Source: a virus. From it: a stretch of 62,152 nt of DNA. Below, one piece after another: positions 17,692 to 27,668 of the stretch. A model generated the notes under the pieces. That model saw only the letters and a list, made by a program, of their open reading frames with translations, ran no database searches and had not been told where the DNA came from. The stretch spans positions 1-62,152 of IMG/VR virus record IMGVR_UViG_3300033153_008214; one strand, written 5' to 3'. A program made the translations under genes and the position numbers. How positions within the stretch are numbered: the stretch's first letter is position 1; every line of letters begins with the position of its first letter.

Positions 17692-20600
17692 ATGACTTCT
17701 TATGTAAATGATGACCTGATTGTTACAGGTAATGTGGCAGTCCAGGGAAAGACTGAATTATCAAGTAACTACATATATATGAATAATGGGTACACGACTG
17801 CAGTTGCGCAAACTGGAGGTCTCTCATTTAATTATAGCCCTACGGGATTAACTGATACAGTTAACGGAGTCTATGTAGCTGGTGTTGCATCTACTTCAAA
17901 TCCTACTGTAGTTACAACTGGTTCTGCCACTTTTGCAGCAGGCGATTTTGTTCAATTTAACGGTGCTTCAAAAAACAATGGGCTTTTTGAAGTACTTACT
18001 CATACTACCACAACTTTAACTATTCGTGGAATTGGTACAACTGCAGCTATTGAAGATTTTACAGATACCCAATTTATTGCTGGTAGTTCTGATTCCGCAA
18101 CTATTGCTAAGGTTAATGTAGCTATAATTAGAACTGGAATAGATGGGGTATTTGAAACAGCTCGGGGAAGTTCCACTACTGGTTCAGGCTTGGTATTTAA
18201 AGATGTATTTCCAAATCAACTTGATACCCTTGCTTACAGCGCAACTGTTGACTTGGACATGGATCCTCTTGGCCTTTCTTATAAGACAGTGACACTTACG
18301 GGTAATATTACGTTTACGACATCTAGTCGTGGAGCTGGCAGAATAACTGTAATTAGGATAGTAGGTGACACTTCTGATAGGACACTTACATTTCCGGCTG
18401 GATGGAAATTCCTTGGTGGACCTACACCTGCATCAATACCTGCTAACCAGGTTGGCATCCTTAGTATCACTGGCTTTGGAACTGCAGATGCAGACATTGT
18501 AGCTGGATTTAGCTTTGACACTAGTGAGACTAGTTTAGGTGGCAGTGGTACGGTCAATGAACTCGCCTACTTTACTGATCCTGACTCGCTAACTTCAAGT
18601 TCAGCTTTAACTTGGGATGGCATAGATTTAGGTGTTGACGGATATATATCAATTACAGAGGAAGATTCACCACCAACCCCTACGTCTGGAACAGGGTATA
18701 TATTTGCAAAAACTGATGGTATTTTATATTGGAAAGATGATTCTGGTACAGAAACATCGGTAGTTGGTTTCGGGGATGTAGTTAAAGTCGGAACACCAGC
18801 AAATAATCAACTAGGCATTTGGACTGGCGATGGAACAATTGAAGGTGATTCTAACTTTACCTGGACCGGAACTGTTCTTGATATGAAAACTACCAGTAAT
18901 GCGGGTACATACTTTACTAATACTGCAGCTAGTGGGAGTACAGGCGGTTCTGGGATCATCTCGGGAAGTAATGATGGTGCAGCAATGGCCAACAATGATC
19001 GCCTTGGATATTTGGTATTTAGAGGCGCAAGAGATGCCTCATCAACCTTCACTAATTCTGCTGCCGTTGCAGCCTATGCTTCAGAGACATGGACAGGTTC
19101 CTCTTCACCTTCACGTCTAATATTTCAGACTACTCCAAGTGGCAGTAATTCTCGCGTTGAAGGAATGAGGCTAGATAAAAATGGTAACATTGGTGTTGGC
19201 CAATCGACGATTACTTCCAAGTTAGAAGTTGGCGGAACATTTGCTCCAGCAGTTTCTGCAATCGGTTCAGTTGTATCTATTGGGGGCACACTTACTGAAG
19301 CAGCTTCTGGCACACATGCGTTGCTTGCAGGTTTAGAAATTAACATACCTGTCATAACAGGTGGTTCAGCAACAGTTACGAATACAGCCTCTCTTTATGT
19401 AGCTGGTGTTGCTTCTGCAACTGTGACTGGTGATAACTATGCTATGTGGATTGACGCGGGTACATCAAGATTTGATGGCTCATTATTACTTGCTGAAGCA
19501 GCAGCACCTGGAACACCAGCAAGTGGGTTTGGTTCATTGTACGCTAAAACTGATGGCTACTTATATTGGAAGAATGATGCAGCCGAAGAATATAATGTAT
19601 CTACTTCAGCCGGTGGTGGTGGCGGGGGCAGCTTAACTGGCTCTGGTGCTACCAATCAGATTACTTACTGGAACGGTACAACCAGTTTAACTGGCAGTTC
19701 AAGTTTTACATTTGATGGTACAACATTTGCGGTAGATACAGCAGCGATATTCAATGAAACTGGAGCAGCAATAGATTTCAGGATAGAAGGTGATAATGAG
19801 CAAAATCTGTTCTTCGTCGATGGCTCTACTGATAGGATTGGCATAGGAACGAATACTCCGGCTGAGAGGCTTCATATTGAGGGAACTGTTGATGGAGGAG
19901 TTAAGCTACGAATTCATAATTTGAATGATGGAGGCACAAGTCATCAATCCAGATTAGATGTAGTTGCTGGGCCGACAATGTCTGTTGGAGGTTCAGGAGA
20001 CCCTTATTTTTCATTTATTGTTTTAGGTGATGGGCATGCTTCAGTTCCAAGTATTGTAAATTCAGTAGCGACGAATTGTAATGAGTATCGCATGTCCACA
20101 TCTTATAAGTCTGGTGGAAAGATAACATTCTATACTGACCCTGGGACGGCTGGTGCAACCATTGAACGAATTGCAATAACTGCAAGTACTGAAACTGTAT
20201 TCAATGATCCTGGTAGTGACTATGATTTCCGCGTCGAGGGTGATACAAGAGCAAACCTACTTTTCATTGACGCAGGTCAAGATCGAGTTGGTATAAATAG
20301 AACTACTGGAAATCTTGGAGCAACTCTTGATATAGATAATCTTGCAGTTGCTGAATCTGTATTCATCGCAAGGGATAATGGTACTGCCAAGTTTACTATT
20401 GCAAATGGTGGAGCGTTAACTCAAGAAGGTGGAGCTGTCTTCAATGAGACTGGAGCAGATGTTGATTTCCGTGTAGAAGGTTTAACCGATCCGAATCTTC
20501 TTACTGTTAATGCAGGTGTGAATGCTATAGGTATTGGGCAATCAACGCCAACCTCCAAGCTAGAAATTGGTGGGACGTTTGCCCCAGCAGCTTCCGCTAT

Positions 20601-21195
20601 TGGTTCTATGTTTTCTATTGGGGGAACTCTTACTGAAGCAGGCTCTGGAACACACGGATTACTTGCTGGATTGGAAGTAAATGCTCCTACCGTTACTGGA
20701 GCAGCAGCTACCGTAACAAATACAGCATCTCTCTATGTAGCTGGTGCAATGTCGGCTACGGTAGCTGGTGTTAATTACGGATTATGGGTAGATGGAGGAG
20801 AGACAAGACTTGATGGAAGCGTACTTCACTTAGGGGATAATGACTATCAGATAGAGACTACTGCAGTATCTACTACGAATGCAACCGTAACGACTATTAT
20901 GACACTTGGTACATCTTCAAATACCACTTATATGTTAAAGACTGAAATTGTTGGTAAGCGTACTGGTGGTGCATCAGGTGCCGCTAACGATGGAGCAGTT
21001 TACGTTAGATCGGCAAGGATTAAAAATAATGCTGGCACGGTAACTATTAATGACCTGCAAACCGACTTCACAAGTGAGGATCAGGATTGGGATGGAACCA
21101 TTACTTTTTCTGGAACGAATGTATTAGTAAGGGTGACTGGAGCTGCGAGTAATAATATTGATTGGGTAGCAACCACTACTGTGCAGGCTGTTTAG
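17692..21195 (+). CDS. Modular tail fibre sharing modules with the giant fibre
   Basis: A 1167-residue protein without a beta-roll. Residues ~25-310 repeat the shaft module of the 2437-aa fibre. A motif built on FNETGxxxDFRxEG...GIG occurs three times (about 19750, 20200, 20435), once as FNDPG, and is a familiar phage fibre unit. Two copies of the 87-residue module lie at 19219 and 20557. A short Gly run (SAGGGGGGS) at residues ~640-647 looks like a flexible hinge before GSGATNQITYW, another fibre motif. The C-terminal ~110 residues (LHLGDNDYQIETTA onward) form a separate tip domain. The protein is likely a trimeric fibre that uses the same building kit with a different tip. Confidence 0.78.
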   Translation: MTSYVNDDLIVTGNVAVQGKTELSSNYIYMNNGYTTAVAQTGGLSFNYSPTGLTDTVNGVYVAGVASTSNPTVVTTGSATFAAGDFVQFNGASKNNGLFEVLTHTTTTLTIRGIGTTAAIEDFTDTQFIAGSSDSATIAKVNVAIIRTGIDGVFETARGSSTTGSGLVFKDVFPNQLDTLAYSATVDLDMDPLGLSYKTVTLTGNITFTTSSRGAGRITVIRIVGDTSDRTLTFPAGWKFLGGPTPASIPANQVGILSITGFGTADADIVAGFSFDTSETSLGGSGTVNELAYFTDPDSLTSSSALTWDGIDLGVDGYISITEEDSPPTPTSGTGYIFAKTDGILYWKDDSGTETSVVGFGDVVKVGTPANNQLGIWTGDGTIEGDSNFTWTGTVLDMKTTSNAGTYFTNTAASGSTGGSGIISGSNDGAAMANNDRLGYLVFRGARDASSTFTNSAAVAAYASETWTGSSSPSRLIFQTTPSGSNSRVEGMRLDKNGNIGVGQSTITSKLEVGGTFAPAVSAIGSVVSIGGTLTEAASGTHALLAGLEINIPVITGGSATVTNTASLYVAGVASATVTGDNYAMWIDAGTSRFDGSLLLAEAAAPGTPASGFGSLYAKTDGYLYWKNDAAEEYNVSTSAGGGGGGSLTGSGATNQITYWNGTTSLTGSSSFTFDGTTFAVDTAAIFNETGAAIDFRIEGDNEQNLFFVDGSTDRIGIGTNTPAERLHIEGTVDGGVKLRIHNLNDGGTSHQSRLDVVAGPTMSVGGSGDPYFSFIVLGDGHASVPSIVNSVATNCNEYRMSTSYKSGGKITFYTDPGTAGATIERIAITASTETVFNDPGSDYDFRVEGDTRANLLFIDAGQDRVGINRTTGNLGATLDIDNLAVAESVFIARDNGTAKFTIANGGALTQEGGAVFNETGADVDFRVEGLTDPNLLTVNAGVNAIGIGQSTPTSKLEIGGTFAPAASAIGSMFSIGGTLTEAGSGTHGLLAGLEVNAPTVTGAAATVTNTASLYVAGAMSATVAGVNYGLWVDGGETRLDGSVLHLGDNDYQIETTAVSTTNATVTTIMTLGTSSNTTYMLKTEIVGKRTGGASGAANDGAVYVRSARIKNNAGTVTINDLQTDFTSEDQDWDGTITFSGTNVLVRVTGAASNNIDWVATTTVQAV
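19219..19479 (+). repeat. 87-residue fibre module, copy B
   Basis: This is nearly the same as copy A in protein (KLEVGGTF to GTSRFDG) with many silent codon differences. It lies upstream of the Gly-rich hinge. Confidence 0.9.
20557..20817 (+). repeat. 87-residue fibre module, copy C
   Basis: This is a more diverged copy (KLEIGGTF to ETRLDG) that keeps SIGGTLTEA, SGTH, LLAGLE and TVTNTASLYVAG. It is the most C-terminal module before the tip domain. Confidence 0.85.
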
Positions 21196-21203
21196 GAAGT
21201 AAT

Positions 21204-23786
21204 ATGAGTTATTATTCTACATTTGGACCTAATCTAATTGCTAAAGCTAGTCATAGTGAAGACCTTGGGTTGACGTTTGACTTACCTTTAAGTAAAGGTG
21301 GTCCAAGCCAACTACCTACAAATATGACGGTAGATGGATATGAAGTTGCTCCTACTTTTAGGTATAGTTCCTTAGGGGTTAGAGAAAATCTCTTAGGTTA
21401 TACTGAAGACTTTAGTAATGGAGCATGGAACAAGACGAATGTATCTGTTGATTCAAATGTTGTGATAGACCCTCTTGGTACTACACTTGGAGATGGTATT
21501 AGTGCCACTACTTCTGGGTTAAGGTATGTTAATGATGCAGGTGTTGGCGTAGTTGGGGAAGTTTATACTGCTTCAGTGCATTTAAAAGCTGGGGCGAGTG
21601 ATTGGGTATATCTGTATATAAGTTCAGGCCTTAGTATAGGATTGTCATTCAATCTTTCGAATGGCACAGTTGGTTCAACGGTGCCTCAGGAGATACTTGG
21701 CCATACTATGACCGAGGCAGGTAACGGTTGGTATAGATGTTCAGTTACATTTGTAACGAATAGTACGACTATCGATCCAAGATACTATGTAAGTGAGTTA
21801 GAGGATGATTATACCACTACAACCATATACAACACCCCTGGATTTTACATATGGGGGGCCCAGCTTAATAGCGGCCCACTAATTCCTTATTATGATGCAG
21901 GTAAAGCATCTACTGGACCTAATCGTATCTGGTTGGCAGATGTTGGCCCAGATTTAGATTATTCTGGTTCTGGTGATGATATGCTTATAAGGCCAGGACC
22001 TTTTACTGATGGGGCTCCGATAATAAAGCTAAATGGAGGGAAGCACTTTATTTCTCCAACTGGCGTTGCAGGTCCTGGAACAAAAGATACGGCAATAGAG
22101 ATCGTAATTATGAATGAGTTTTCTAATGCAGGAGTCCCATTTGAGTGGGCAGATTCAGCAGCTTCATCTCCTCGCGTAGAGTGCTATACTTATAGCCCTA
22201 GTTTTAATGCGCCACAATTCGGCGGACTTACAAGTACTGGGAACTCTCTTGGGGGAGTAAGAGGTTCTAATCGTGATGGGATGTTGCACCAGATCTCTTT
22301 TGCGGATAATTCTGAGCTTACAACTACTGGCACTCGTGCCGTTTCAAATGGAGCGGGAGACACCTATACGAGTATTGGGGGAGCTAATAATATAAACGTT
22401 AATATGACAAGCTCTGCAAAGATCTCGATCGGAGCACGAATAAGTGGTGCTGGCCCAGCAGATGAAGCTTACATATTAATATCTTTTTATAGTTCGGCAG
22501 ATTGGTTTCCTGGAGGTGCAAGTGCTGATGATGCAGCATATAAAGAAACTACTAAGCGCCGCTCAGCTCAAGTTATGGGAGTCTATCCATTTATGGCACT
22601 GGGGGATAAGACTCCTACTACAGCGACTCGCACATCAAATAATAGTTTTATGGATATTCAAGATGCTTCTGGCTATAGAACAATGCATCAAGTAGCTAAG
22701 GGCTGGATGCGGGTTTGTACTCGCCCAAATGCTGATGGGTCCGATACGATGACCGGATACCTTTCTGAAGAAGCAGCTACACAGCAAGTAGACTATACGG
22801 ATGACATTACTCTGTGGACTACCACAAGGTGCTCTGCCATAGACGGGTACGAGGTATTTACTCCGTATACTGATGCTGCCGCTTGGGGAATGATTCCAGA
22901 TGATACGACGACAGATGAAAGGTATTTTGGAAATGGAGCTGTACCATCTTCTGGTACAGGGTGGATGTCTGTTTGGGTAAAAGCAGGAGCTGTTGACTGG
23001 TGTGCATTACGCATTTCAACATCTGTGAGTCTTGCTATTAAATACTTTGATTTATCCGGCTCAGGAGCTGTAGGCTCAAGCGTTGGCACAGAAGTTTTAG
23101 ATGCTTTTATTGAGGACTGGGGGGCTGGGTGGTTCCGATGTTGCATGAAGTATACAAATGGAACTACAGGAACTTCAACCGTATATGCTGCCGAAGCAGA
23201 CCTTGATGCCCAAATATCACCTGCCAATATTACTGATCCTCTCATACACGTAGCTTTTCCGCAGATTGAAAATGGTTCTGAAATCCCATCCAGTTATATT
23301 AACAATCCTTCTACAGGAACTGTGACTAGGATAAAAGATTACTTGATGTTTGATGCAGCCGGAGATAATGTAGACATTTCTACCGCAGGTACAATGGAAA
23401 TAAGTGTAATGTATAATGATGCGTTGGAAGGTCATACATCATACAACATGACGCTATGTAAGGATGGTGCTTCGCCACAAATTCTATTATATGGACATGC
23501 GTCTAACTATGCTGGTTCAGAAGGTTACTCACCATCTATCCAATGGGTGCATGGCGCTGGAGGTTCTGATATCACTGATGGGTATAGACATGATAGTAAG
23601 GTTTCATTCACTACTAATGAGACCAAATTATATGTAGATAATTCTCAAGTAGGGGCTACGGATACTTCTGTAGATATGGGAACGTTTGATGAAGTAAATG
23701 AAATTAGAATAGGTGTAGCAACCAATGGTTTAGGTCAGTCAAATGCATTACTTTCTAGAGTTAAAGTTTACAATAAGGTAAAATAA
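21204..23786 (+). CDS. Lectin-like tail fibre, paralog B
   Basis: I chose ATG 21204 (AGGAAG upstream; the protein then begins MSYYS exactly as in paralog A) over an earlier in-frame start inside the previous gene, giving 860 residues. The architecture matches the gene at 3986: a shared N-terminus (QLPTNMTVDGYEVAPTFRY), first lectin-like domain YTEDFSNGAW to QLNSGPLIPYY, the conserved middle RRSAQVMGVYP and GYRTMHQVAKGWMR, second domain WMSVWVKAGAVDW to GWFRCCMKY, and a LamG-like C-terminus ending YNKVK. Segments between these blocks differ strongly from paralog A. The two probably occupy similar virion sites and bind different ligands. Confidence 0.78.
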   Translation: MSYYSTFGPNLIAKASHSEDLGLTFDLPLSKGGPSQLPTNMTVDGYEVAPTFRYSSLGVRENLLGYTEDFSNGAWNKTNVSVDSNVVIDPLGTTLGDGISATTSGLRYVNDAGVGVVGEVYTASVHLKAGASDWVYLYISSGLSIGLSFNLSNGTVGSTVPQEILGHTMTEAGNGWYRCSVTFVTNSTTIDPRYYVSELEDDYTTTTIYNTPGFYIWGAQLNSGPLIPYYDAGKASTGPNRIWLADVGPDLDYSGSGDDMLIRPGPFTDGAPIIKLNGGKHFISPTGVAGPGTKDTAIEIVIMNEFSNAGVPFEWADSAASSPRVECYTYSPSFNAPQFGGLTSTGNSLGGVRGSNRDGMLHQISFADNSELTTTGTRAVSNGAGDTYTSIGGANNINVNMTSSAKISIGARISGAGPADEAYILISFYSSADWFPGGASADDAAYKETTKRRSAQVMGVYPFMALGDKTPTTATRTSNNSFMDIQDASGYRTMHQVAKGWMRVCTRPNADGSDTMTGYLSEEAATQQVDYTDDITLWTTTRCSAIDGYEVFTPYTDAAAWGMIPDDTTTDERYFGNGAVPSSGTGWMSVWVKAGAVDWCALRISTSVSLAIKYFDLSGSGAVGSSVGTEVLDAFIEDWGAGWFRCCMKYTNGTTGTSTVYAAEADLDAQISPANITDPLIHVAFPQIENGSEIPSSYINNPSTGTVTRIKDYLMFDAAGDNVDISTAGTMEISVMYNDALEGHTSYNMTLCKDGASPQILLYGHASNYAGSEGYSPSIQWVHGAGGSDITDGYRHDSKVSFTTNETKLYVDNSQVGATDTSVDMGTFDEVNEIRIGVATNGLGQSNALLSRVKVYNKVK

Positions 23787-23816
23787 GATAATCTTGTACA
23801 AGTTAAGGTGTAAAAT

Positions 23817-26648
23817 ATGGCAGCAATAACAGGTAGACTTACAATTAATGGTTCTCACTACTTAGAAGTAGCAGCAAATCCTTCTGATGGTACAGTTGCG
23901 GCTGTAGGCTCACTGGCTACTGTAAGCGATGGCAGTGGATTGTATTTGAAAACAGGGGCAGGCGATACTGCCTGGACTGTTATGGCTTCAGGGAGTCTCT
24001 CAGGTAGTGGTGCCACGAATAAGGTAGCTTATTGGTCTGGTGCTAGTACGCTTACTTCTGATACTGATTTACACTGGGATAATACTAATAATCGGCTTGG
24101 AGTGGGAACATCACCTTCTTACGCAGTGCATGTTACTTCCCCGCCTACTTCTAATATTGGTATAGCTTATGAGCCAAGCTCTATTGCCGCCAATGATAGA
24201 CTATATTATGGTGCAGTAGCTGGCGGAGCTAATCAGGTTTATCCATTTTATTTTGATACTTCGTCAACCGGCGGCGCTCAAGGTCATATATTTAATAGTA
24301 CTGGTGCAGCTATACTTGGTTTGCAGACTTCAGAAGCAGCTTCCTATGTGTATACTTTGTATGACCAGAATTCTAACTACTGGACTACAGGGGTAGATGG
24401 GGGAGATAGTAATAAGTTTAAGATATCAGCGAGTAGTTATCCTGGTGCAAATGATTATTTCGTAGTAGGGTCTGACGGTTATTTCTTTTTAGGTACAACA
24501 GCTTCTATTTCTGACACAATTAGTCAAGTTACAATTGCAAACACTGATAATGATATTCCGACGCTAAACTTAACAAGCAACACTGCTGTTACAGGCAACT
24601 CAAGTTTATGGCTAACTACTGGTACAACAAACCCTGGGTCAAAGTTTGGATTCTTTTTAAAGAATGATGGTACAGATGATGAACTATCAATTGGTAGAAA
24701 TAATGATGGTGCTACTGATATTGAAGTTTTCAAAATAAAGAGAAGTAATAGCAAGATTGTAATGGGCACATCTCAAGATGCAGGAACAGGAGATATAGAG
24801 ACAGACTCAACTTATAATTTTAGAATTGGGTATAGTGATACATATGCTGCAAATACGACTTTAGGAGTCATGCAAAGTACTTCTTCTGTAAATGATCCAC
24901 ACTCTTTATTAGCTTTACAGTTAGATCGAGATGGGACTACTTTTGGAAATCCAGGTTGGGGCCCAAGATTGGATTTCAGAGTGTCAAATGATACTGTTGG
25001 GAGACCAGGATACAGAATTGCAAGTATTGATGCAGTTATTCCATATTCCCACTCAGGACAACAATGGGGAAGGTTAAATTTTTACACTGCTGATGAAGCT
25101 GAGCCGACATTAAAAATGTCAATAAATCCAGACGGTTATGTTGGCATAGGTGTAGAGGATGCGACTAGAAAACTTTTAGAGATTAGCACTCCAAATACGC
25201 AAGGGGCTGGAATCGCCTTAGTGAATAGTTCCACCTCAATAGTAGCAAATGATATAGTTGGGTCAGTAGATTTTTACAGTGATGACCTAGCTTTAAGTGG
25301 AGATGGTCAGAATCGAGCATCAATATGGGCTGAGTCTACGGATGCTGCTGCAACGACATTGCTAAAGTTGGAGGTAAATTCATCTGTCTCTATAGATACC
25401 AAGAGAGGGGTCTCTATAAATGAAAATGGGTATTTCGGAATTGGAACGATAGAAGATCCCCAGGAACATCTACATATTCAAGGTAGAACTGGACTAGCTT
25501 CAAATATTCTCTTAGAAGCAACCACCATTAGTCAGTTCGCACAAGTAGGAGATATTAAGTTTACTGCTTCATCAGGGACAAATAGCCCGGCCAATATAAC
25601 AGGCTTTTATAGAGATGTCTCAGGTAATATCGATTTAAGATTTTCATCTGGTACTGGCGGGACTGCGGACAGCACTTTGGTAGTAGGGCCTAATAAGGTT
25701 TTTGCAGGAGATGTAACGTATTCCACAGCATCTACTGGTACAGAGATGAATGTTGTAAAGGTTGATGCGCCACCTATCTTAACTATTATGCGAGATGATA
25801 GTTCTATATCTGCTGGAAATGACTTAGGAGGTATAAAAGTCGGTACGGATACAGATATAGGTGGGTTAATTGCCTTTGGAGCACAAAATGATTGGAGTAC
25901 GGGCAACTTACAATCGACATTCATGTATATAAACCTTCAAGACAATACATCTACAGACACTCTTCTAGAATACTCTTTAACTTTATCTAAGGATAAAATC
26001 GCTACAGGGACTGTAACTACGACAGGTGACACTTATTTGCATTTACATGCAGATGGGTACGTTGGCCTTATACTTGATGCTGATACAGTTAATAACAGTC
26101 CTACTGGTGAGCCAAGTCCCTTTATAGAAATGCTATCTGACGGAGGAGCTGTTAGCTATTATCTTGGTGGCGTTAGTGGTGGTGGAGATACTGCCGTTGG
26201 TGGCGTTACAAGTGCGACTCAAAATGCATTATTAGTTGGAACCACAAGCGCCTATAAAACACAGCTTTTTACGGACTCTGTAGTTAGAATGGACATTGAT
26301 GCTAATGGTAGAGTAACGTGGCCTAATGCTGGGGGCCAAGTACCAGTTGCCTGGGCCATGTTAAGCATAAGCAGTGGTTCTGTAACAGTAAGTGAGGATA
26401 TTTATATTGGAAGTGTCTCAACCAGTGGTGTTGATATGACAGTTAACTTCTCAGTAACTAGAGCAAATTCGAATTATGTTGTATTAAGTGGTACAGACAA
26501 TAATACAAACTCTATTGCTCAAACAATGACTTCTACTGAAGGCACTGGAAGTTTTTTACTACATTGGTATAATTTTTCAGGAACTATACAGAACTGGTCA
26601 AGTTACTCTGGCAGAATTTATATAACTGTGTTTGACATGGAGCCATAG
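23817..26648 (+). CDS. Tail fibre with shaft motifs and distinct tip
   Basis: A 943-residue protein. Near residue 60 it carries SGSGATNKVAYWSG and DNTNNRLGVG, fibre motifs also present in the genes at 8759 and 17692. The body is a series of strand units with the phage-fibre signature of the type GYVGIG (here DGYVGIG, NGYFGIG). The C-terminal ~100 residues (from VPVAWAMLSISSG to ITVFDMEP) form a beta-sandwich-like tip ending in an aromatic/acidic tail. It is probably a further receptor-binding fibre. It has three DGY; one sits where fibres usually have a Gly-Asn turn before VGIG. The next gene starts nine bases downstream. Confidence 0.75.
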   Translation: MAAITGRLTINGSHYLEVAANPSDGTVAAVGSLATVSDGSGLYLKTGAGDTAWTVMASGSLSGSGATNKVAYWSGASTLTSDTDLHWDNTNNRLGVGTSPSYAVHVTSPPTSNIGIAYEPSSIAANDRLYYGAVAGGANQVYPFYFDTSSTGGAQGHIFNSTGAAILGLQTSEAASYVYTLYDQNSNYWTTGVDGGDSNKFKISASSYPGANDYFVVGSDGYFFLGTTASISDTISQVTIANTDNDIPTLNLTSNTAVTGNSSLWLTTGTTNPGSKFGFFLKNDGTDDELSIGRNNDGATDIEVFKIKRSNSKIVMGTSQDAGTGDIETDSTYNFRIGYSDTYAANTTLGVMQSTSSVNDPHSLLALQLDRDGTTFGNPGWGPRLDFRVSNDTVGRPGYRIASIDAVIPYSHSGQQWGRLNFYTADEAEPTLKMSINPDGYVGIGVEDATRKLLEISTPNTQGAGIALVNSSTSIVANDIVGSVDFYSDDLALSGDGQNRASIWAESTDAAATTLLKLEVNSSVSIDTKRGVSINENGYFGIGTIEDPQEHLHIQGRTGLASNILLEATTISQFAQVGDIKFTASSGTNSPANITGFYRDVSGNIDLRFSSGTGGTADSTLVVGPNKVFAGDVTYSTASTGTEMNVVKVDAPPILTIMRDDSSISAGNDLGGIKVGTDTDIGGLIAFGAQNDWSTGNLQSTFMYINLQDNTSTDTLLEYSLTLSKDKIATGTVTTTGDTYLHLHADGYVGLILDADTVNNSPTGEPSPFIEMLSDGGAVSYYLGGVSGGGDTAVGGVTSATQNALLVGTTSAYKTQLFTDSVVRMDIDANGRVTWPNAGGQVPVAWAMLSISSGSVTVSEDIYIGSVSTSGVDMTVNFSVTRANSNYVVLSGTDNNTNSIAQTMTSTEGTGSFLLHWYNFSGTIQNWSSYSGRIYITVFDMEP

Positions 26649-26656
26649 GAGATATT

Positions 26657-27304
26657 ATGAATAGAATCCTTTTTTTCTTAAGCGGGTCTGATTATAGTTC
26701 CTACCATACATCTGACCAAAATTATGAAAAGTTTTTCTCAGCTTACTTCTCTAAAAACGGTGTAGTTCCGGACGGATATTGCTTTGCTGATGTGGCAAAT
26801 TTGCCATCCATTTGGGACATTAATCGGGACTTTACTTTCTTGACAGATGGTTACGAAGGATATTACAGATTTGGAGAGTTTACAGGTCATAATTTCTACG
26901 CATCTGTGAACCTATTAAGCTCTGAGAAAAATATAGTTCGATTGGACGTAGAGAGAACAGTTGGGGAAAAAATTGGTACTGGTTTTGCATTTGCAGGACA
27001 ACAATTCAGCCTCAGTCAAAACGCACAATTAAAGTGGAGTGGTTTATTTGCATCAAAGGATTTTCTAACTTATCCTATAAACGTATCTAATATCGATGAT
27101 ACTGATGGATATGATATTCTAGATGCAAGTGCTGTGACTGCTATGTATCTGGCTGGAGTTACGGTGGTTCGTCAAGCTTTAGATAATGGAAATTCTGTAA
27201 AAGTTCAGATTAGGAACTGTGACAGCTTGCAAAATCTGGATGATATAATTGACGCAAATTTTAATAGTAGTGATGCCATTAGGTTAAAGTACCGGATTTC
27301 TTAA
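26657..27304 (+). CDS. Hypothetical protein following a fibre gene
   Basis: A 215-residue protein with an AGGAG ribosome site. It is mostly mixed alpha/beta with aromatic-rich segments (SDYSSYHTSDQNYEKFF, EGYYRFGEF). The C-terminal half has helix-strand units (DASAVTAMYLAGVTVVRQAL). No family is recognised. It has three DGY in 215 residues. Its position right after a fibre gene suggests an accessory, chaperone or tip protein. Confidence 0.55.
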   Translation: MNRILFFLSGSDYSSYHTSDQNYEKFFSAYFSKNGVVPDGYCFADVANLPSIWDINRDFTFLTDGYEGYYRFGEFTGHNFYASVNLLSSEKNIVRLDVERTVGEKIGTGFAFAGQQFSLSQNAQLKWSGLFASKDFLTYPINVSNIDDTDGYDILDASAVTAMYLAGVTVVRQALDNGNSVKVQIRNCDSLQNLDDIIDANFNSSDAIRLKYRIS

Positions 27305-27343
27305 TTAGTCAGAGAAGAATCTGAAAAAATGTATATATCAACT

Positions 27344-27368
27344 GGGGAAACATTCCCCTTCATGAAGG
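27344..27368 (+). promoter_or_regulatory. Hairpin and palindrome in leader of the 89-aa gene
   Basis: The 74-base gap before the 27379 gene contains GGGGAA-ACA-TTCCCC (27344-27358, six-base-pair stem) overlapping the 12-base palindrome CCTTCATGAAGG (27357-27368), whose end merges with the AAGGAG ribosome site. This could be an mRNA processing or stability element, or a translational control site. No clear promoter is visible. Confidence 0.45.
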
Positions 27369-27378
27369 AGAATTTAAA

Positions 27379-27648
27379 ATGGAAGAGTTAAACGTAGAAG
27401 CAATCAATGAATTTTTACAGGCTGAGCATGATGACCAGTTTAAGACGGCCTTGAAGACCAAGTGTCTTGCGGCAGATGCAGCCCTTAAGGAGGCCGTAGC
27501 GTCTCGTGAGGAGGCCGTAGAGGAGGCTAACAAGCTGCAGGAGAAGCTCAATACCCTCGGGTCTGAGATTGTACGCCTTAATGGTGTAATGCAGGGCCAG
27601 GTTGAGCTTATCGATGAGCTGGTAGGAACAGCCACCTCAGAGGGCTAA
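27379..27648 (+). CDS. Acidic coiled-coil protein with atypical codon usage
   Basis: An 89-residue protein with a strong ribosome site (AAGGAG). It is almost entirely helical and acidic, with heptad-like runs (ASREEAVEEANKLQEKLNTL) and a twice-occurring EAV element. Its codons (GCC, AAG, CTG, GAG, GTA) are visibly more GC-rich than those of the fibre genes around it, which favour AAA, GAA and TTA. It is bounded by a structured leader and a perfect intrinsic terminator, so it looks like a separately and perhaps strongly expressed unit. Candidates are a scaffold-like, decoration or regulatory protein; nothing decides between them. Confidence 0.7.
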   Translation: MEELNVEAINEFLQAEHDDQFKTALKTKCLAADAALKEAVASREEAVEEANKLQEKLNTLGSEIVRLNGVMQGQVELIDELVGTATSEG

Positions 27649-27668
27649 TATAAAAGTTTAAAATTTAC

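Noticed and set aside
23788-23812. Palindrome CTTGTACAAG between two fibre genes as an operator or terminator
   Set aside because: It is only ten bases with no T-run, and the stem would have no loop; chance is a sufficient explanation.
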